DNA of 60,061 nt from Phycisphaerae bacterium. Its GTDB lineage: Bacteria > Planctomycetota > Phycisphaerae > UBA1845. Below the pieces are notes generated by a model that had not been told where the DNA came from, ran no database searches, and saw only the letters and a program-made list of their open reading frames with translations. Where the stretch lies: the NCBI GenBank assembly GCA_029260235.1, contig JAJDDP010000204.1:1-60061 (forward strand), written 5' to 3'. Each line of letters begins with the position of its first letter. Positions within the stretch are counted from its first letter, which is position 1. Below are positions 25,697 to 34,183 of this stretch, in pieces. A program made the position numbers and the translations under genes.

Positions 25697-26284
25697 TCAT
25701 CCGGGTTGGTCGGTCGCTGATTCTGCGGCGGATCGCTCCCTGCGCGTCTGGCTCCAACGCCAGAGCAGGAACAAACCAAACAGGGCGACCATGCCTGCAA
25801 GTCGAGCGTACCGGGGCAGAACAGGCGCGGAAACGGGTACGGCAATGCCGACGACCTCAGCGGTTCGGCCGTCGTCGAAGCGGATTCTGACTGTACCCGT
25901 GCCCGACGAAGCCCCCTTGGGCATCACCCGCAAGCCGAATTGGGCTGATCCGTTGGGCGGGATGCCCCGCCCCGGAGCCTTTATGCTCGCTTTACAAATT
26001 CCCGGCTCTTCCGAGTTGCCATAACCAACAAGATTGGTCGTACCCTCGGTCGACCAGCCCTCCGGAACTGTCCACGTGTCGGTGTGATAGTTGGGGAATT
26101 CTAGATCAACAATGGCAGCGGTATGCAGGTTTGTCACCGTCCAGCTGTAATTATGATTGCTGGCGTCAGGCCCGCCCTCGATGCGCACAAGGTCAGCCTC
26201 TTGGGCGACGGCGCTGCCCAAGAAGAGGAACCCTGAGGCTGCGGCGATCAAACAGCCACTGCGCCTTGAAGCCCAAGAATTCAT
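25697..26284 (-). CDS. membrane-anchored exported protein of unknown function
   Basis: This 195-residue protein, counted from ATG 26284, begins with a signal peptide (SGCLIAAASGFLFLGSAVAQ). The middle is beta-rich (NHNYSWTVTNLHTAAIVDLEF and RGIPPNGSAQFGLRV), resembling a small Ig-like or surface domain. A single C-terminal membrane segment (LAGMVALFGLFLLWRW) is followed by a basic Arg/Ser tail in the cytoplasm. The layout recalls planctomycete C-terminal sorting tails, but no sorting motif was recognised. The stop codon abuts the dinG start, so the two are cotranscribed, an odd pairing of an exported protein with a helicase. Confidence 0.7.
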   Translation of the reverse strand: MNSWASRRSGCLIAAASGFLFLGSAVAQEADLVRIEGGPDASNHNYSWTVTNLHTAAIVDLEFPNYHTDTWTVPEGWSTEGTTNLVGYGNSEEPGICKASIKAPGRGIPPNGSAQFGLRVMPKGASSGTGTVRIRFDDGRTAEVVGIAVPVSAPVLPRYARLAGMVALFGLFLLWRWSQTRRERSAAESATDQPG

Positions 26285-26811
26285 CGGCCCATCCAGCCAC
26301 ATCGCCCAAGCGTGATTCACAGATGTACTCCCCATGCAATGACGATCAGGCGAAACATCGCCCTATCCGTTGCCTCGACCAACTTGCGGCATGCTACTTC
26401 TGGCCTTGGGAATTGCCAACACGACACCTGAAGCCCACACACCCGCATGCAATCAGAACTGCGTCCTCAGGGCCTGCCCGATCCCGTCGATTTGCCTCTT
26501 GGCAAGAAGTTGCACCGGCGTGAAGATTCTTGCCCGTTACCGATAATCACCTCTCTGCCAAGCGGCATGGTCGGATCAAGGCCGATCCCGCGGTTCGCGT
26601 CGAGGCGGCGCAGAGCCGATGGTTCCCATCGGCGTGCAAAAGGCTGCACAGATAAGGTCTGTGGAGCGAAATATCTGGACACCTGCCCTTCAGGATCAAC
26701 AACCGTAACTCACTACAATACAGCTACTTATGATTCATTTCTGATGAAGTCCGGCGGCTATCGGCCTTTGGCATCCGTCATGCTCTAGAGAAGGGCGGAG
26801 GTTGAATCAGC
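26285..26811. other. intergenic region without recognisable gene
   Basis: Between the divergent exported-protein gene and the small gene at 26812, no frame has both a ribosome site and a known motif. The longest plus frame ends at 26788 and is Arg/Ser-rich. I see no tRNA or strong hairpin. Confidence 0.5.
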
Positions 26812-27135
26812 GTGAGAAACGCACCTGTCAAATCTGGTGCGTCCGTTGCGTTCCGCTTGAAAGATGCACTTTGTCCCGATTTTGGTCAAATCATCTGCCA
26901 GTTGGGCCCGGACGTGGAAGTCTGCGGCGAGGTCGCTTATTTGAGCGACCGAGGCCAAGAGACGAGCTACTTCGCCATCGTAGCGGTTTCGGGCATCGAT
27001 ACGCCCTTGATTGTTCCGATCGCCAAGTTGCAAAAGTACCAGATTGCCAAGATTCAACCGACCGTGCGACAGGCCAATTGCCCCGAGCCAGAACCGTCCG
27101 GGCGAAACGGCAGAGCCACGAATGATCCGAACTGA
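26812..27135 (+). CDS. small conserved-looking protein of unknown function
   Basis: This 107-residue protein starts at GTG with GGAGG about 12 bases upstream. The composition is that of a real soluble protein: beta-rich GQIICQLGPDVEVCGEVAYL, SYFAIVAVSGIDTPLIVP and a Lys/Gln stretch, then a polar tail. I recognise no named family, though this pattern resembles short PilZ-less conserved proteins of planctomycetes. Overlapping frames at 26802 and on the minus strand look like shadows. A hairpin sits immediately after the stop, supporting the 3' end. It is a single gene before the hairpin cluster. Confidence 0.6.
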   Translation: MRNAPVKSGASVAFRLKDALCPDFGQIICQLGPDVEVCGEVAYLSDRGQETSYFAIVAVSGIDTPLIVPIAKLQKYQIAKIQPTVRQANCPEPEPSGRNGRATNDPN

Positions 27136-27157
27136 CCAGCAGTTGCTTGGCTGCTGG
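27136..27157 (+). terminator. hairpin directly after the small gene
   Basis: CCAGCAG (27136-27142) pairs with CTGCTGG (27151-27157) around an 8-base loop, beginning on the base after the stop codon. No T-run follows, so it may protect the 3' end rather than terminate. Confidence 0.35.
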
Positions 27158-27278
27158 AGGTTGAGTGGGGGTCATCGAAGACGTCAGAGAGCGGGTGAAT
27201 CGTTGACCAGCATTCTCTGATGAGCCGGTGATCCGACGGATGGCATGCCACGCGGCTGCCATCCAAACTAAAATTCAA

Positions 27279-27461
27279 AGCCCCGTCGAGAGCGGGGCTA
27301 ACCGATCTCTCTCTCTCCCTCCCAGGCTTTGCCGTTCTTCGGGATGCCTAGCCTGGGTCTTTGAGGCCAACCCCGTGCCCTTGAGCACGGGCGTCCATAA
27401 TCACTCTCTCTCCCTCCCAGGCTTGGGTTGCCCGCAAGGGCGCCCTAGCCTGGACTTTTTT
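27279..27461 (+). ncRNA. cluster of four hairpins with a repeated CT-rich block; possible structured RNA ending in an intrinsic terminator
   Basis: Four stems occur in order: AGCCCCG/CGGGGCT (27279-27299), CCCAGGCT/AGCCTGGG (27321-27357), CCCGTGC/GCACGGG (27372-27391) and CCAGGCT/AGCCTGG (27417-27453). The second and fourth share a 21-base direct repeat (CTCTCTCTCCCTCCCAGGCT, starting at ~27309 and ~27404). They also share the outer stem but differ inside: the second has a CUUCGG loop, the fourth a GCAA loop on a GCCC/GGGC stem. Six T's follow the last stem (27456-27461), as in an intrinsic terminator. The block lies in a 409-base gap with no gene. It could be a duplicated small RNA, tandem terminators or a 5'-end regulatory element of the downstream regulator. 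Which of these applies is open. Confidence 0.5.
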
Positions 27462-27509
27462 GTGCCCTCCCACGCCAAACTGATCCTGGATCTGCAAATC
27501 GGCCTTTGC

Positions 27510-27536
27510 TATAATTCTTTCAGATCATACTGAAAG
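27510..27536 (+). promoter_or_regulatory. promoter -10 and operator palindrome of the GbsR/MarR gene
   Basis: TATAAT (27510-27515) is followed at once by CTTTCAG (27517-27523) and its inverted copy CTGAAAG (27530-27536), six bases apart. The palindrome covers the probable transcription start. The regulator's ATG is at 27545 and the second arm runs into the AAAGGAA ribosome site. Binding here would block transcription, so autorepression by the gene product is the simplest reading. Confidence 0.6.
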
Positions 27537-27544
27537 GAATAGTT

Positions 27545-28087
27545 ATGTCGGATGCTTTTGAACGTTCGCGGGCTTTGTTCATTCGACGCTGGGGCGAGAT
27601 GGGGGCCAATTGGGGGATCAGCAGAACCATGGCTGAGATTCATGCCCTCCTTTTCGTCAGCAGCAAGCCGCTCTGCACCGATGACGTGATGTCCCAGTTA
27701 CAGGTATCTCGGGGCAATGCCAGTATGAACCTACGTCAATTGGTCAACTGGGGTTTGATCTACCGCGTGCACCAGGCCGGTGATCGCAAGGAATACTTCG
27801 ACTGCGAGACCGACGTCTGGCAGATGTTCGAGATCATCACCCGCGAGCGTCGCCGCCGTGAGGTCGAACCCATCGTAGAGACCATCGAGAAATGCCAAGA
27901 AATGGTGCGCGATGAACCCAAGCGCGGACGCAATCCGCAAGAGGAGGACATCGCCGAGTATGAGCGCCGGCTAAACGAGATGCTTGAGTTTCTAAACGCC
28001 ATGAACGTAGTGTTCAACATGATCATCAAAGGCGGAAACAAAGGCATGAAGGGCTTGACCAAGCTTCTGGCGAAGTTCGGGAAGTAA
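27545..28087 (+). CDS. GbsR/MarR-family transcriptional regulator
   Basis: This 180-residue protein has a winged helix in residues ~20-95 (SRTMAEIHALLFVSSKPLCTDD, MSQLQVSRGNASMNLRQLVN and a wing with HQAGDRKEYFDCE). It then has a helical dimerisation part rich in Glu and Arg. The SRTMAEIHALLF start and SRGNASMNLR recognition helix are typical of the GbsR-like branch, which in other bacteria responds to choline or other small molecules and to membrane state. Effector and targets here are unknown. AAAGGAA precedes the ATG. A palindrome in its promoter suggests autoregulation. Confidence 0.87.
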   Translation: MSDAFERSRALFIRRWGEMGANWGISRTMAEIHALLFVSSKPLCTDDVMSQLQVSRGNASMNLRQLVNWGLIYRVHQAGDRKEYFDCETDVWQMFEIITRERRRREVEPIVETIEKCQEMVRDEPKRGRNPQEEDIAEYERRLNEMLEFLNAMNVVFNMIIKGGNKGMKGLTKLLAKFGK

Positions 28088-28097
28088 CAGCCCGTCC

Positions 28098-29528
28098 TTA
28101 GGCATTTGCGAATCGCGTCTTTACCCATGCCCGGGCGACGCATCGAACGGAAACGAAGAAGCCAGCCATCACGGATACGATTCCGATTGAGGCGAGCGCA
28201 GCTACAAACGCACTAAAGAGATAGCCTCTTTGCCATGCGACTTCCGACATCGCTACGACCACCGAAAGCAACGAGCACATCACCACCAGCCCCAAAGTCC
28301 ATGGAACCGAACCGGCTGAGGCCAGCATGCAGGCGGAGGCTGTGGGACGCAATGGAGTGCGCCGTACAACGGCGACGAGATTGACCAGCACAGCAACCAG
28401 AACAATCTGAAACACGAAGTAACCTGCGGCTGCCAGACAAGCCCGTGGCCAAGCGCCGCCGAGTGGCGCGTCGAAAAAAAGCGGCGTCTCAGCGGCTGGA
28501 TAGGCTAGGAAGACCATGAGGGCATTGAGAACACTGACTGCAATACAAAAAGAGCAGGCCCGGTGATGTCCGCGATGAACAACCACGTGGTCGAAAAATT
28601 CGCTGTTCAAGGCAGCCGCTCGGATAGTCGGCCAGAAAGCAGCGATTCGCCCGGTGAGGCCTCTTGCCCGTGCCCAGCTGGTCTCGTACCGCTTGTCGAG
28701 GAGTGAATCGCAGATCGGGAAGGCGCACTCGGGACATTGGCTAGTCACACTTAGGTGAGCGATGTTGTAGCCGCACCGTTCGCAGCGGGGTGCCCTCGGC
28801 TGCCAAGCGGGTCCATGGGCTGGGCCTGTGTAGTGCGAGCAAGACCGCGACAAGACGAACAGCCACCACATACCCGGTAGCACAGGAACAGTTGTGACCA
28901 GCCATATCCAGTCATCGGTTATGCTCGGCAAGTCTTGCGACCTTGCGCGTGCCAACCAGAGCACACCCACCGGCAAGAGAATCGTGCTGCTCCACAGTGC
29001 CATGCGAAGGCATCTGCCAAACAGCTGGCGGACGGATTCACCCCCAGCAGCAAAGGGCATGACCAGGAATGCACTCCCCAACACGCCAAGTTCAATGAAA
29101 ACGAGGTTCCAAAGTGTAGTCTGGCTGACGGTGCTCGGCGGAGCCGCATGCAGGCAGGAAACTAGGGCTGCCACTGGCGCTCTAGCCCACTCATCGGCGG
29201 TCATCGCCCCGTTCGACGAAGGCAGGCGAATGACTCGCCCAAGAGCCCCTGTAGTGGTGGTCAAGTCCGGGTACAGCGTAGCCCAAGCGATCAAGCCAAA
29301 GCCATAGACCACAGCGATGAGGTGAGCTAGTAATGCGCTGGTCCAGCCTGCAGACGCCAAGTGCGGGCCGACACGCTTGGGGAGTAGCCAAAAAAGCACC
29401 ATCCCTGGCAGAATGAAGAACCCCTCCAACGCCCAGGGTTGTTCGGGCTGATCTTGCCGCAGAGCTGGAAGCTGCTCTGGGACAGTATTTCCGTTGCTTG
29501 GAGTCGGTGTCGTGGGCGGTGATCTCAA
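28098..29528 (-). CDS. multi-pass membrane protein with zinc ribbon
   Basis: This 476-residue protein has about eight hydrophobic segments, from LEGFFILPGMVLFWLLP near the N-terminus to LASIGIVSVMAGFFVSV near the end. A central cytoplasmic zinc ribbon (CERCGYNIAHLSVTSQCPEC, residues ~245-265) shows the CxxCGY...CPEC pattern typical of planctomycete proteins. It may sense or scaffold at the membrane; no enzyme motif is seen. TTG 29528 overlaps the stop of the upstream gene (TTGA), so translation is probably coupled. The gene is convergent with the GbsR-like regulator. Confidence 0.75.
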   Translation of the reverse strand: MRSPPTTPTPSNGNTVPEQLPALRQDQPEQPWALEGFFILPGMVLFWLLPKRVGPHLASAGWTSALLAHLIAVVYGFGLIAWATLYPDLTTTTGALGRVIRLPSSNGAMTADEWARAPVAALVSCLHAAPPSTVSQTTLWNLVFIELGVLGSAFLVMPFAAGGESVRQLFGRCLRMALWSSTILLPVGVLWLARARSQDLPSITDDWIWLVTTVPVLPGMWWLFVLSRSCSHYTGPAHGPAWQPRAPRCERCGYNIAHLSVTSQCPECAFPICDSLLDKRYETSWARARGLTGRIAAFWPTIRAAALNSEFFDHVVVHRGHHRACSFCIAVSVLNALMVFLAYPAAETPLFFDAPLGGAWPRACLAAAGYFVFQIVLVAVLVNLVAVVRRTPLRPTASACMLASAGSVPWTLGLVVMCSLLSVVVAMSEVAWQRGYLFSAFVAALASIGIVSVMAGFFVSVRCVARAWVKTRFANA

Positions 29529-31069
29529 GGGGCGGCCTCGACAAGCGGTGGCTCGAAATTGGCATTTCGGCGCGTCGAAGAGAACAGGTGGTCGCCAAGG
29601 AATTCTGAATGGAGCGGGCCTAAACTGCGCTGGTTTCTTGGGCGCTGGTATTGGATTTTCGTTCCACCATCGTCGATTAAATCAGGCCCTACCGAGTAAA
29701 GGAGGATCTCTCCATCGGGTAGACGGCGATAGCGAAGCGGCTGCTGAGAAAAAGCGTCCAGCGGAATCTCCGACAAGTATTTTGGTACCAGGTCTTCCAA
29801 GGCATCGGGCGAGGCTCGGTGTTCGGTTCGGTAGGCTGAGATGGCCAGGGAGGCCAAAGTTGCCCGGCGGTGCGAAACACTACGGACCATCTGCCAGTAA
29901 TCTCGGTCGAATCGCCTGAAAGTGAACTGCCCTACTGCCGGTCCGTCCACCAAGTTGAATGAAAAATCACCGGAGGCAAATCCGAGAATCGCGACTGCTT
30001 GTGCAAACGGCAGACCCTTGACCGACCGCAATTGTTGACCCAAATGACCGACCTTGGCCTCCTGGGCATCGCGCCCATTGAAGAGGACCGACCCCAGATT
30101 CCAGATGCCGCTACGTTGCTTAGGGGATCGTGTGCCCAGAACTACATTGTCCAACCGGTTCAATACCAGCCAGCCAGGCCTTGATTCGGCATAAAGACCA
30201 TTGAGCCTTGTCCGCGTCGAGCGTATTTCAGCATCTACAACCTCAGCCCATTCCGCATCGAGCGATTTGGATTCTTGTTGGATGGCTAGGATCGCCGCCC
30301 GGGCAAACGGTGTATCAAGCTGATGCTCCCAGGCCATCAGTCGTAACTCTGTATTTGCCGTACGAGCAATACCCTGGACGAGCCGCCTCACACGAGCATC
30401 AACATCCGACCGTATCACTCGGGAAAGGTGAAGAACGGTCAGCAGGTCTTTCAAGGCTGACGCATGGTCCCCAAGCTCGGCGTGGTGCCACCGGGCACGG
30501 GTGACGAACAATTGCGTCGCGTTACGGAACTGGGAGATGACTGGCATCAACTGACTTGCCGACCTGCTGGGTTGGGCGTCATCCGGCGCAGTGTCGGCGA
30601 TGCTCCGCATGGCCAAACGGACGTCGTCCCGATTCAGGTAGGCGACGACGCTTTGCAGGTTGGGTCGAGATGACATATCCCATTCCCCGTTCCTGCAATC
30701 GGGTGCATAGGCACTTACCTTCCAACCCCGCTTCCACTTCATCCCCTCGGGCGGCGACGGTAGTGTGATTTGTGGCATGGCAGGTATAGACTTGAGCGCA
30801 TCGCAGAATGCTTGCATCCGCTCCGATGTGGGCTGGTCAACTTCTATGCTGCCAAGGGTATCGGCCCGAGCGGGTTGGCCGTTCCAGCGTGTAGCTGCGA
30901 TCCAAACGATCCACAGCATCGCGACCGAACAGACTAGCCAAGAGAGTCTCCGTGAAACCTTTCGGCCTAGGGTGTCCACATGATAGTTGCAGGGTGATTC
31001 GAGGCTGGCGGTGATGTTCGCAGGTTGGTTAGCCAATGAATTGGAGCCCTCGAACGCGCCGTCGGGCAT
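29525..31069 (-). CDS. membrane-anchored protein with C-terminal pseudopilin-like motif
   Basis: This 514-residue protein has one membrane segment (LVCSVAMLWIVWIAATRW, about residues 44-62), then a large exported domain that is mostly helical. Near the end LAISAYRTEHRASPDALEDL is followed by PLRYRRLPDGEILLYSVGPD. That pattern recurs at the C-termini of planctomycete type II secretion pseudopilin-like proteins. No function can be assigned. It lies 15 bases after clpS and overlaps the next gene by four bases, so clpS and the two membrane proteins form one transcription unit. The start at ATG 31069 has no clear ribosome site; a later GTG near 30979 is possible. Confidence 0.75.
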   Translation of the reverse strand: MPDGAFEGSNSLANQPANITASLESPCNYHVDTLGRKVSRRLSWLVCSVAMLWIVWIAATRWNGQPARADTLGSIEVDQPTSERMQAFCDALKSIPAMPQITLPSPPEGMKWKRGWKVSAYAPDCRNGEWDMSSRPNLQSVVAYLNRDDVRLAMRSIADTAPDDAQPSRSASQLMPVISQFRNATQLFVTRARWHHAELGDHASALKDLLTVLHLSRVIRSDVDARVRRLVQGIARTANTELRLMAWEHQLDTPFARAAILAIQQESKSLDAEWAEVVDAEIRSTRTRLNGLYAESRPGWLVLNRLDNVVLGTRSPKQRSGIWNLGSVLFNGRDAQEAKVGHLGQQLRSVKGLPFAQAVAILGFASGDFSFNLVDGPAVGQFTFRRFDRDYWQMVRSVSHRRATLASLAISAYRTEHRASPDALEDLVPKYLSEIPLDAFSQQPLRYRRLPDGEILLYSVGPDLIDDGGTKIQYQRPRNQRSLGPLHSEFLGDHLFSSTRRNANFEPPLVEAAP

Positions 31070-31084
31070 GAATGCTGCGGTTGC

Positions 31085-31432
31085 CTATTCGTCTTGTTCC
31101 ATGGTGACGGTCAGTTTGAAGGTGGCGAACTGCTCGCAGTACAACTCCGCCCGCTCCTTGTGGGTGACCAGCAAGAGGGAGACGCCCGCCTCGTGGGCTT
31201 CGAGAGTTTTTTGGAGGGCTTCCTCGAGTGGCAGGGTGGTCAATTTAACGATGGACCCGATGACAAAGAAGAAATCGTTGACATCGTCATTGTGCAGCAA
31301 GACTTTGTATGGAGGCAGGTTCTTGCGCTTAGGCTTGGTAGGGGCAGGCTTCTTGGCCACCTCGACCGCCGTCCCGCCGCCCGAATCACCCTCGGTAGGG
31401 TCAACCTGAACTTGTTGTTCTTCTTGGGCCAC
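31085..31432 (-). CDS. clpS: ATP-dependent Clp protease adaptor ClpS
   Basis: ClpS binds N-end-rule substrates and delivers them to the ClpAP or ClpCP protease. The core is typical: LPPYKVLLHNDDVNDFFFVI and then TLEAHEAGVSLLLVTHKERAE, in place of the usual met-rich substrate-groove helices. I start it at GTG 31432, eight bases after AGGAG, giving 115 residues; the open frame runs further upstream without a ribosome site. The N-terminal ~35 residues are polar and flexible with a Pro/Lys linker. No clpA or clpC is nearby. It is the first gene of a three-gene unit. Confidence 0.9.
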   Translation of the reverse strand: MAQEEQQVQVDPTEGDSGGGTAVEVAKKPAPTKPKRKNLPPYKVLLHNDDVNDFFFVIGSIVKLTTLPLEEALQKTLEAHEAGVSLLLVTHKERAELYCEQFATFKLTVTMEQDE

Positions 31433-31563
31433 GAACGAGACTCCTGTTTGAACTGGTGAAGCCGCTGCCTTTGCGCCTCCATTCCATATCAACAATAGCC
31501 CTCAAGAACCGCGGCGCCAAGCCGGGAGGGCATTTCTTACTCATCAGGCAGTCTCAACACTCC

Positions 31564-32202
31564 TCAATCAGGTATAGCGCCCGGCAGGGCTACCTCGATG
31601 AGCTTGCTGGCTGCGAAACGTTGGCCGGTGATGAAGTCATAGAAGGTAGCTTTGATGAGCACTTCGCGGGTTCGCGGCAGGCCAACGTCAGGGCTCCAAG
31701 CGCACTTAATGGTATAATGGTCGGTCAAGAACCCGCCGTACCATAGTTTGCGGAGTTGTTCAGGGTCGTTGTAAATGTAACGGCCCAAGCTCACCGGGTC
31801 GCCGGGGACGGATGTGTCCAGCAATTCGACGATGATTTCGCCGGCCGCTTTTAGAACATGGCCATCCGCATCGACAGGCCTAAGATAAACAGTTACGCCA
31901 TCATCACCGGGCACGCCGTCGAAGTCACCGCCGCCGGTCCGGCTGACCAGTTGAATATGATCCACTACGAACAGCTTGGCCAAGCGATCCGGACCGAGTG
32001 CCTGCAACTGCTCGACTTGGGCGATTAGATCACCGATCTTCCCGTCCCGCTTGAGCAATTCACGCTCGAGACGATCATTCTCGACCTGCAGCGCATCTGA
32101 TCGCTGATGCAGCGTCTTTAGCCCCTCATCGGGCGGCGGAGTGCAACCAATACCGGTCAGGACGCAAGAAGCTGTCACTGCCATGATTATGGGGCGGTTC
32201 AT
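31564..32202 (-). CDS. lipoprotein with coiled coil, unknown function
   Basis: This 212-residue protein, from ATG 32202, has a lipoprotein signal ending in the lipobox LTGIGC (about residue 20). It is followed by a coiled coil of ~45 residues (RSDALQVENDRLERELLKRD and on) and a beta-rich C-terminal domain (DGVTVYLRPVDADGHVLKAAG). It is probably anchored in the outer or inner membrane facing the periplasm. No named family is recognised. It is divergent from the PilZ gene, with 189 bases between. Confidence 0.75.
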   Translation of the reverse strand: MNRPIIMAVTASCVLTGIGCTPPPDEGLKTLHQRSDALQVENDRLERELLKRDGKIGDLIAQVEQLQALGPDRLAKLFVVDHIQLVSRTGGGDFDGVPGDDGVTVYLRPVDADGHVLKAAGEIIVELLDTSVPGDPVSLGRYIYNDPEQLRKLWYGGFLTDHYTIKCAWSPDVGLPRTREVLIKATFYDFITGQRFAASKLIEVALPGAIPD

Positions 32203-32391
32203 TCCATTGCCTATATCTCGACCTTGCCTTGAATGCAAGCGTGGTTTCTCAAGTATCCCTCGATGTCCGGGCAGAGAGCTTCCCTTCGCGGCCAGTCCGA
32301 TATTCGGGAACCGCATCACCTCAACCCAGCGTTCACTTGCTATTCGAGCCCACCATATCGTACATCTGCACTGAACCCTAGGGAGCACGAT

Positions 32392-32823
32392 ATGCCAGCT
32401 CAGTCTTCATCCCCATCCGCCAGCGTCGTCACAACGCTGATGCGCCGTGAAATCGACCGGTTTGTCGAGGCTGCCCGAGTGCGCAGCGAGTTCGACACCG
32501 ACACGCGTCGGCGGGCGATGCGACGTTATCACCGGTCTTGGCCGCTGCTGATCACCGGCGTGCTGGGCGTCGATGAAGTGAGCGCCGCCCTGCACAACGC
32601 GTCTAGCGACGGCATCGGATTCCTGTGTGATCACAAATACAGCGGCGGTGACATCGTTCTGATCAAGCTATTCTGGCATGAAGACGCAGCCATCCGTGTT
32701 CCAGCCGTGGTTCGCCACGCCTCTCACTATCGAGATGTCGTTCTGGTGGGCTGTCAGTTTGCGATTGACGACACCGAAGCCTGCCAGGCGGGGATGCGGA
32801 CCCACAGTTGGTTTGATCGATAA
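32392..32823 (+). CDS. PilZ-domain protein (cyclic-di-GMP receptor type)
   Basis: This 143-residue protein starts at ATG 32392, with AGGGAG about seven bases upstream. It has the two elements of a PilZ c-di-GMP site: a basic R-rich stretch (RRRAMRRYHRSWPL) before the barrel and (N/D)xSxxG in LHNASSDGIGF. The remainder (DIVLIKLFW, VPAVVRHASHYRDVVLVGCQF) fits the six-stranded barrel. Such stand-alone PilZ proteins turn second-messenger level into changes in motility, secretion or exopolysaccharide. It is divergent from the lipoprotein gene and unlinked to a known effector gene, although a glycan cluster lies 2.6 kb away. Confidence 0.8.
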   Translation: MPAQSSSPSASVVTTLMRREIDRFVEAARVRSEFDTDTRRRAMRRYHRSWPLLITGVLGVDEVSAALHNASSDGIGFLCDHKYSGGDIVLIKLFWHEDAAIRVPAVVRHASHYRDVVLVGCQFAIDDTEACQAGMRTHSWFDR

Positions 32824-33034
32824 GCCGAAATCCCGCGCGGTCCTGCAGGGGCATCGCAGCCAATCGGATCTAAGCCGCCTCCGCCATGGCGTGCGCTTCC
32901 CGCTACGCCCCAAGTCCAATACCTCTTCACAGCCGCTTCAACTCCTACCTCCCAACTATGACAGGTGCTATGCTGCGCAGACGGGCCAGTCTGGCTGAGC
33001 GATGGTCAGCCCACTGTGCCTATCGAGCCAGCCC

Positions 33035-34174
33035 ATGAAAATCGTAATCGCCGTGGACAGTTTCAAAGGTACGCTTACTTCGCTCGATGCAGGCCGAGCG
33101 ATTGCTGCGGGCATTGATCGCGTCGATCCATCCATAAACTCAGTGGTGGTACCGGTGGCGGACGGCGGCGAAGGCACTGCTTTGGCCGTTCACCATGCTT
33201 GCAGAGGGCGATGGTGTCGCCACGAAGTACTGGGGCCTCTGGGCGACACAGTCGAAGCAAGATATCTGATATTGCCCGATCAAAACTGCATCATGATCGA
33301 GATGGCCTCGGCGTCGGGCATGATGTTGATCAATCCCGGGCAGTACGACCCCTTGCGGGCATCGACCTATGGAACCGGCCAGTTGATCCGGGCTGCCCTC
33401 GATGAAAATATGGGCGATCTCCTGATTGCAGTCGGCGGAAGCGCCACGATTGACGGCGGCTGCGGAGCAGTACAAGCGCTTGGCATCGATTTCACTGCAG
33501 CTGACGGGCAAGTCATCGAGTCACCTATCGGCGGCGGCCAACTCGATAAGATCGCAGCTTCGGATCGGTCCAACCTCGAACCTCGGTTGTTAAAATCCCA
33601 CGCCCGCGTCCTGTGTGACGTGACCAATCCACTCTGCGGGCCAAATGGAGCCGCCCGCATCTTTGGGCCTCAAAAAGGGGCGAATGCTCGACAAGTCGAG
33701 CTTCTAGAACGAAACCTATCCCACCTAGCCGCCGTACTGGCCGCAGAATCGGGCAAGAACCTGAGCAGCCTGCCGCGGGGAGGGGCAGCCGGCGGCCTGG
33801 CAGCAGGTTTGGCAGCGTTCACCGGGGCTACCTTGGTGAGCGGGGCTGAGACGGTGCTGGATCTGATCGGATTCGATGAGCATCTCCGCGGAGCGGACCT
33901 GTTGGTGACCGGGGAGGGCTGCCTCGACGAACAATCCCTGATGGGCAAGCTGGTAGGCCAGGTGGCCAAACGCGCCGCGGCTGTCTCCGTCCCGGTGATT
34001 GCGATAGCTGGAATAAGCAAGCTGGCTACAAGGGATCGCCTCGGAACCATCGAAGCCTGGTACGCAGTAGAGCAAGCCCCGCTGCCTGCCCTGCCCTCAA
34101 TCACCGGAGCTGCAAAGCGGTTGACTGCGTGCAGCACCCGGGTATTTGCGGAACGATTCAGGCATGGGCTATAG
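33035..34174 (+). CDS. glycerate kinase (GckA/GarK/GlxK type)
   Basis: The enzyme phosphorylates D-glycerate to 2-phosphoglycerate with ATP. The 379-residue protein starts at ATG 33035 with the family's MKIVIAVDSFKGTLTSLDAG. It then has VVPVADGGEGTALAV, MIEMASASGM and LLIAVGGSATIDGG. Its end carries RGGAAGGLAAGLAAF and LLVTGEGCLDEQSLMGK, all type-1 glycerate kinase signatures. It is a single gene on the plus strand, convergent with the DUF3524 glycosyltransferase. It could serve glyoxylate or serine catabolism; there is no local pathway context. Confidence 0.93.
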   Translation: MKIVIAVDSFKGTLTSLDAGRAIAAGIDRVDPSINSVVVPVADGGEGTALAVHHACRGRWCRHEVLGPLGDTVEARYLILPDQNCIMIEMASASGMMLINPGQYDPLRASTYGTGQLIRAALDENMGDLLIAVGGSATIDGGCGAVQALGIDFTAADGQVIESPIGGGQLDKIAASDRSNLEPRLLKSHARVLCDVTNPLCGPNGAARIFGPQKGANARQVELLERNLSHLAAVLAAESGKNLSSLPRGGAAGGLAAGLAAFTGATLVSGAETVLDLIGFDEHLRGADLLVTGEGCLDEQSLMGKLVGQVAKRAAAVSVPVIAIAGISKLATRDRLGTIEAWYAVEQAPLPALPSITGAAKRLTACSTRVFAERFRHGL

Positions 34175-34183
34175 CAGCACCCT

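Noticed and set aside
26447..26788. Plus-strand frame of 113 aa before the small gene
   Set aside because: Arg/Ser-rich, no ribosome site and no motif.
27309..27461. Repeat pair considered as CRISPR-like or IS-end
   Set aside because: Only two copies about 95 bases apart with hairpins inside and no cas genes or transposase; structured RNA or terminators fit better.
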